Assembly: GCA_030695265.1 (NCBI GenBank)
Contig: JAUYTA010000160.1
Location: 1 to 11,214 of the forward strand
Direction of reading: 5' to 3'
From: Bacteroidota bacterium
Lineage (GTDB): Bacteria > Bacteroidota > Bacteroidia > Bacteroidales > Prolixibacteraceae
Length of the DNA stretch: 11,214 nucleotides
This document shows, piece by piece, positions 7,912 to 11,214 of this stretch (position 1 is the stretch's first letter; each line of letters begins with the position of its first letter). The position numbers and the translations under genes are program-made. The notes under the pieces were generated by a model. The model saw nothing but the letters and a program-made list of their open reading frames with translations, was not told where the DNA came from and ran no database searches.

Positions 7912-8303
7912 ATTATTTTTCCGACTTCCCATACCATATCAGTTACGAGAGTGAAAATTTCTTTAATACTATCAAGTTCTTCATTCATAACCGCATATCT
8001 TCCTTCAACGGCATAATCATTTAATGCGATCAGAAGATTGAGGTCGATATCCAGAACAATACCGTTTTCTTTTAGAAGGTTATAAATGGTTTCAAGGTCA
8101 TGGATTCTGGGATAATAGATTTGATTTTTTGACAGAACGGCCTTCATCATTTTTTCAGCACATTGCTGAAGGTGAAAGCAAATAATTTCAAAATCAAGAT
8201 CAGAATTACCAGCCAATAAATTGGCATACAAAACATTGGCAGCCGATAAATCGGCTTTTGCTTTGTTGTAAAATATTTCGTATTGATTTAAGAAACCGGC
8301 CAT
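7905..8303 (-). CDS. HEPN-domain protein, partner of the MNT protein (putative toxin)
   Basis: The 132-residue helical protein has the PF05168-type HEPN pattern: F-H-L-Q-Q-C-A-E-K-M-M-K-A (43-55), then Y-Y-P-R-I-H-D-L (63-70), then Y-A-V-E-G-R-Y (97-103). HEPN partners of MNT proteins are typically RNases or RNA-binding toxins held in check by nucleotidyltransferase antitoxins. The classical RNase motif R-x4-6-H is not visible: R66 and R102 have no His at that spacing, so RNase activity is uncertain. The ATG (8301-8303) lies inside the MNT gene, overlapping it by 16 bases, so the two are translationally coupled. Its TAG stop falls within the prfA remnant. Base composition is clearly AT-richer than prfA. 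Confidence 0.85.
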   Translation of the reverse strand: MAGFLNQYEIFYNKAKADLSAANVLYANLLAGNSDLDFEIICFHLQQCAEKMMKAVLSKNQIYYPRIHDLETIYNLLKENGIVLDIDLNLLIALNDYAVEGRYAVMNEELDSIKEIFTLVTDMVWEVGKIIR

Positions 8304-8608
8304 AAAAGTTTTCCTTTTTGTTCGATATCCATAAAAACTGAACCAAATTGTGTTTTGTAGAATTCGTATTCATCGAAGCTTGAAACAAGTATATCTTTAG
8401 CAATAAGTAATCCCTTGAGTCGTTCCCTTATTTCTCTTTTTTCTTTCGATTTTGATTTTACTTCTTTTTTAACCACACAAATATCTAAATCGCTGTCAGC
8501 ATTTGGAGTTCCATAAGCATAGCTTCCAAAAAGTATGATTTTGAGCGGATTAAGTGGTCTTAATTTCTCCACTATATCCAATTCTATTGATTGAACAGAA
8601 TTTTGCAT
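8288..8608 (-). CDS. Minimal nucleotidyltransferase (MNT), putative antitoxin
   Basis: The 106-residue protein has the full catalytic signature of MNT antitoxins: G28-S29, ten residues, then D40-L-D42, and a third acidic residue D72 in A-K-D-I-L-V. In studied MNT-HEPN pairs the MNT enzyme transfers AMP to its HEPN partner and neutralises it; that role is inferred here from family and context. A longer frame could begin at a TTG at 8665, but ATG 8606-8608 is preferred because a TAnnTTTG promoter box lies inside the longer version. The gene overlaps the HEPN gene by 16 bases. Rough counts on single 60-base rows give about one third G+C against about half in prfA, which suggests a separate origin. 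Confidence 0.88.
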   Translation of the reverse strand: MQNSVQSIELDIVEKLRPLNPLKIILFGSYAYGTPNADSDLDICVVKKEVKSKSKEKREIRERLKGLLIAKDILVSSFDEYEFYKTQFGSVFMDIEQKGKLLWPVS

Positions 8609-8630
8609 TGTTTCAGTTTTGTATATAATC

Positions 8631-8638
8631 CAAAGGTA
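8631..8638 (-). promoter_or_regulatory. Probable -7 promoter box of the MNT-HEPN cassette (TACCTTTG)
   Basis: The minus strand reads TACCTTTG, a perfect TAnnTTTG match, 22 bases before the MNT ATG. A TTG lies about 24 bases further upstream, somewhat too far for a good -33 element. The cassette therefore probably does not rely on prfA read-through. It also supports the short MNT start. Confidence 0.55.
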
Positions 8639-8674
8639 AATAAAATATTCGCACTGCGATAGCAACGTCCGTCT

Positions 8675-8708
8675 TCTCCTTCCCCTGGAAGGTCGGGATG
8701 GGGCTTCT
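8675..8708 (-). repeat. Intergenic repeat, copy B, directly after prfA
   Basis: This is the second copy of the repeat at 7834-7868, in the same orientation and also directly behind a prfA stop codon. It contains a small hairpin on the minus strand, CCTTCC with GGAAGG around AGG, but no T run, so it is not a typical terminator. Copy B has an extra TAG triplet between the prfA stop and the repeat. Confidence 0.85.
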
Positions 8709-8709
8709 A

Positions 8710-9795
8710 CTAAATTTCAGCCTCTTTCAGTCGTTCAGCATTTTCTTCCACCTGCAATTTGTCGATGATTTCGTCCAGATCGCCGCCAACTACTGCCTGA
8801 AGGTTGTAGATAGTCAGGTTGATGCGGTGGTCGGTAATGCGTCCCTGCGGCCAGTTGTAGGTGCGGATTTTGGCAGAACGGTCGCCCGTTGAAACCATGG
8901 TTTTGCGTTTCGAAGCAATCACATCCAGGTATTTCTGGTGTTCCTGATTGTAAATACGGGTACGCAACTCGATCATCGCCTTCGCAAGGTTCTTGATCTG
9001 CGATTTCTGGTCCTGACAAGTAACTACGATTCCGGTTGGAATGTGAGTCAGACGAATGGCCGAATAAGTTGTGTTAACCGACTGTCCGCCGGGACCCGAA
9101 GAGCAATAAGTATCTTTCCTGATATCGCTGTCGCGTAGGTCGATGTCGAATTCTTCCGCTTCAGGCAAAACGGCAACTGTAGCAGCCGAAGTATGCACAC
9201 GCCCCGCAGTTTCAGTTTGCGGCACACGCTGAACACGATGAACGCCCGATTCGTATTTCATGATGCCGTAAACACCTTCGCCCGAAATGGTTGCAACAAT
9301 TTCTTTAAAACCTCCTGAAGTTCCTTCGCTGGTATTGGTCACTTCCATGCGCCAGCCGCGACGTTCGCAGAATTTGGTGTACATGCGGAACAAATCGCCT
9401 GCAAAAATACTGGCTTCGTCGCCACCGGTTCCGGCACGGATTTCGAGAATGGCATTTTTACCATCTTCAGGATCGGCTGGAATCAAAAGCAATTTGATAT
9501 TTTGTTCTTTTTCAGGAATCAGCGCCTCCGAAGTTTCAATTTCTTCACGGGCCATTTCGCGGATTTCCTCGTCGGTTTCTTCGTCGAGCATTTGTTTGCC
9601 CGATTCGATGTTGTCGATCGTTGCTTTGTAATCCTTGAACGCGTTGGTCAGCAACTCCAATCGTTTGTATTCCTGATTTAATTTGACGTAGCGTTTCATG
9701 TCGCTCATCACCGACGGATCGGTAATTTGTGAGCCTACTTCTTCGAACCGATACCTGATCGATTCGTATTTTTCCATTAATGAATAGTCTGCCAT
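8710..9795 (-). CDS. prfA: Peptide chain release factor 1 (RF1)
   Basis: RF1 reads UAA and UAG stop codons on the ribosome and releases the peptide. The 361-residue product carries the catalytic G-G-Q motif at 226-228 within S-S-G-P-G-G-Q-S-V-N. In the stop-codon-reading domain it has R-V-P-Q-T-E-T, where P-Q-T (182-184) replaces the P-A-T or P-V-T of many bacteria, so this is RF1 rather than RF2. The start is ATG 9793-9795 (M-A-D-Y-S-L-M-E-K), which resembles Bacteroides RF1. A longer frame from a TTG at 9849 only translates an AT-rich repeat. It lies 69 bases after purM, in the same operon. The last codons are duplicated at 7867-7911, so its 3' end may be element-derived while still encoding a normal C terminus. 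Confidence 0.97.
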   Translation of the reverse strand: MADYSLMEKYESIRYRFEEVGSQITDPSVMSDMKRYVKLNQEYKRLELLTNAFKDYKATIDNIESGKQMLDEETDEEIREMAREEIETSEALIPEKEQNIKLLLIPADPEDGKNAILEIRAGTGGDEASIFAGDLFRMYTKFCERRGWRMEVTNTSEGTSGGFKEIVATISGEGVYGIMKYESGVHRVQRVPQTETAGRVHTSAATVAVLPEAEEFDIDLRDSDIRKDTYCSSGPGGQSVNTTYSAIRLTHIPTGIVVTCQDQKSQIKNLAKAMIELRTRIYNQEHQKYLDVIASKRKTMVSTGDRSAKIRTYNWPQGRITDHRINLTIYNLQAVVGGDLDEIIDKLQVEENAERLKEAEI

Positions 9796-9831
9796 TTTTG
9801 AATGATGAATGATGAATTTTGAATGATGAAT
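9796..9831. repeat. Two exact 15-base direct repeats in front of prfA
   Basis: The 15-base sequence ATTCATCATTCAAAA (minus strand) occurs at 9796-9810 and 9817-9831, 21 bases apart. The first copy directly abuts the prfA ATG. It fills most of the 69-base purM-prfA gap. No Shine-Dalgarno sequence is present, and the A/T-rich leader may favour initiation. A false N-terminal extension of RF1 rich in His and Ile would result from reading through it. Confidence 0.75.
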
Positions 9832-9864
9832 GAAGACGAAAAAAGCCAAAACTGAAAAGCGTAG

Positions 9865-11034
9865 CTAATATTCGAATTCGCCAAACTGCGATTTGATGGT
9901 AAGTTTTTTGCCTTCAGCGGCTTCAACGCTTCCAACGATGCGGGCTTCGATGTTGTATTTTTCAGAAATGGCAATCACTTCAGCAGCAAATTCAGGAGCA
10001 ATGTAAATCTCGAAACGGTGCCCCATGTTGAAAACCTTGTACATTTCCTTCCAGTTGGTTCCCGATTCTTCCTGAATCATTTTGAACAGCGGCGGAACAT
10101 CGAACAGGTTGTCTTTGATGACATGAACATTGTCGACAAAATGCAGCACTTTGGTTTGTGCGCCGCCTGAACAATGGATCATTCCATGAATGTTTTTCCG
10201 GTGTTTTTCGAGCAATTCTTTTACCACCGGTGCATATGTACGTGTTGGCGAAAGTACCAGTTTTCCGGCATCCAACCCAACTTTGGCAATTGCATCAGTC
10301 AATTTCTTTGTTCCTGAATAAATGAGATCTGCCGGAACTTCGGGATCGAAACTTTCAGGATATTTTTGCGCCAGGTAATTGGCAAATACGTCGTGACGTG
10401 CGGAAGTCAGACCGTTGCTGCCCATGCCGCCGTTGTATTCTTTTTCGTAAGTTGACTGTCCGAATGAGGCCAAACCTACAATTACATCACCAGTCTGAAT
10501 ATTATCCGCAGCAATCACATCTTCGCGTTTCATACGGCAGGTAACGGTTGAATCGACAATAATGGTGCGTACCACGTCGCCCACATCGGCAGTTTCGCCA
10601 CCGGTTGGGTAGATGTTTACACCCATTTCGCGCAGCTCGGCACACAGTTCTTCTGTTCCATTGATGATGGCTGCAATCACTTCGCCTGGAATCCTGTTTT
10701 TGTTGCGGCCAATGGTCGAGGATAAAAGAATATTATCAATAGCTCCAACGCATAACAGGTCGTCGAGATTCATGATAATGGCATCCTGTGCAATGCCTTT
10801 CCAGACTGAAATATCGCCGGTTTCCTTCCAGTAAAGGTAAGCCAGTGACGATTTGGTGCCAGCCCCATCGGCATGCATAATGTTGCACCAAGCCGGATCG
10901 CCGCCCAAAATATCGGGGATGATCTTGCAAAAAGCCTTTGGATACAAGCCTTTGTCGATGTTTTTGATGGCATTGTGCACGTCTTCCTTCGAAGCCGAAA
11001 CACCACGCGCCATATACCTGTTATCTGCTGACAT
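9865..11034 (-). CDS. purM: Phosphoribosylformylglycinamidine cyclo-ligase (AIR synthetase)
   Basis: PurM closes the imidazole ring of aminoimidazole ribotide with ATP, the fifth step of purine synthesis. The 389-residue protein is the longer form I recognise from Bacteroidota. It opens with R-Y-M-A-R-G-V-S-A-S-K-E-D-V-H (6-20) and has the ATP/metal segment H-A-D-G-A-G-T-K-S-S-L (54-64), the internal D-D-L-L-C-V-G-A, P-T-G-G-E-T-A-D-V-G-D (about 142-152), and G-L-A-S-F-G-Q-S-T-Y-E in the C-terminal half. It starts at ATG 11032-11034 and is the first gene of the purM-prfA-pyrF operon, behind a TACCTTTG box. Confidence 0.97.
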   Translation of the reverse strand: MSADNRYMARGVSASKEDVHNAIKNIDKGLYPKAFCKIIPDILGGDPAWCNIMHADGAGTKSSLAYLYWKETGDISVWKGIAQDAIIMNLDDLLCVGAIDNILLSSTIGRNKNRIPGEVIAAIINGTEELCAELREMGVNIYPTGGETADVGDVVRTIIVDSTVTCRMKREDVIAADNIQTGDVIVGLASFGQSTYEKEYNGGMGSNGLTSARHDVFANYLAQKYPESFDPEVPADLIYSGTKKLTDAIAKVGLDAGKLVLSPTRTYAPVVKELLEKHRKNIHGMIHCSGGAQTKVLHFVDNVHVIKDNLFDVPPLFKMIQEESGTNWKEMYKVFNMGHRFEIYIAPEFAAEVIAISEKYNIEARIVGSVEAAEGKKLTIKSQFGEFEY

Positions 11035-11066
11035 ACAATCTGAATTACCTGTTCAATTTCAGGGGG

Positions 11067-11074
11067 CAAAGGTA
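11067..11074 (-). promoter_or_regulatory. Probable -7 promoter box of the purM-prfA-pyrF operon (TACCTTTG)
   Basis: The minus strand reads TACCTTTG, identical to the box before the MNT gene and a perfect TAnnTTTG. It lies 32 bases before the purM ATG. No clear -33 element is seen upstream. The remaining 140 bases to the window edge hold no gene I can support; a short open minus-strand frame ends at a stop near 11164 and is too short to judge. Confidence 0.55.
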
Positions 11075-11214
11075 ATATTTTTAAGGGAATAATTTGGAGG
11101 GATAGACTTATACTGAATAGTAGAGCTAAGTATCGTCTTTAAACTTTCAGTTCCCTATTATCTTAAAGCTTTATAATTTTTCTCTTTTCAGTTAAGTTAT
11201 TTTCTGTTACCTCC

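Noticed and set aside
8609..8665. Longer MNT start at a TTG (8665), adding 19 residues
   Set aside because: The extension crosses the promoter box at 8631-8638 and does not resemble MNT N termini; the ATG at 8608 is better placed.
7755..8710. Integrase, transposase or tRNA that would explain the cassette insertion
   Set aside because: Every stretch is accounted for by HEPN, MNT, the prfA remnant and repeats; I see no recombinase frame and no tRNA-like fold.
9796..9849. Longer RF1 start at a TTG (9849), adding 18 residues
   Set aside because: The added residues are a translation of the 15-base direct repeats, while the ATG at 9795 gives a normal RF1 N terminus.
11164..11214. A possible C-terminal end of another minus-strand gene at the right edge
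   Set aside because: Only 16 open codons before a TAA are visible, which is not distinguishable from chance.

Overview
This window reads as chromosomal DNA of a member of the Bacteroidota, most likely in or near the Bacteroidales/Marinilabiliales. The signs are protein relatedness, the purM-prfA-pyrF gene order, an Lnb-type (DUF4105) membrane protein, promoter boxes of the Bacteroidota form TAnnTTTG in front of several genes, and the lack of Shine-Dalgarno sequences. Nine of the ten complete genes, and the one partial gene, lie on the minus strand; only one small membrane protein is on the plus strand.

Layout from left to right: the N-terminal half of mutS runs off the left edge (1-1359). 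Next comes lnb, a probable lipoprotein N-acyltransferase (1416-2573). A repeat-bearing spacer and a strong terminator follow, then the chaperonin genes groL and groS (2855-4807). Upstream of groS is a 265-base region with a sigma-54-like -24/-12 promoter and a cluster of TGACA repeats. apbE (5073-6080) encodes a lipoprotein flavin transferase. A divergent VTT/DedA-like membrane protein gene (6251-6781, plus strand) ends at its own hairpin terminator. On the right is the nucleotide/translation operon, transcribed right to left: purM (9865-11034), prfA (8710-9795) and pyrF (6918-7754).

The most interesting part is between prfA and pyrF. A small AT-rich two-gene cassette, a minimal nucleotidyltransferase (MNT) overlapping a HEPN-domain protein, interrupts the operon. 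It is bracketed by direct repeats of about 80 bases. Each repeat holds the last codons of prfA, its stop codon and the 34-35 bases that follow. The copy next to pyrF is a bare prfA 3' end; it differs from the intact prfA mainly by synonymous changes. This looks like attL/attR of an element that enters at the 3' end of prfA and restores the reading frame, or the scar of an exchange with a related prfA allele. No integrase is visible, so the mobilisation mechanism is inference.

Most of the window is housekeeping: mismatch repair, lipoprotein maturation, protein folding, purine and pyrimidine synthesis, and translation termination. The accessory content is the MNT-HEPN cassette and several families of short intergenic hairpin repeats.
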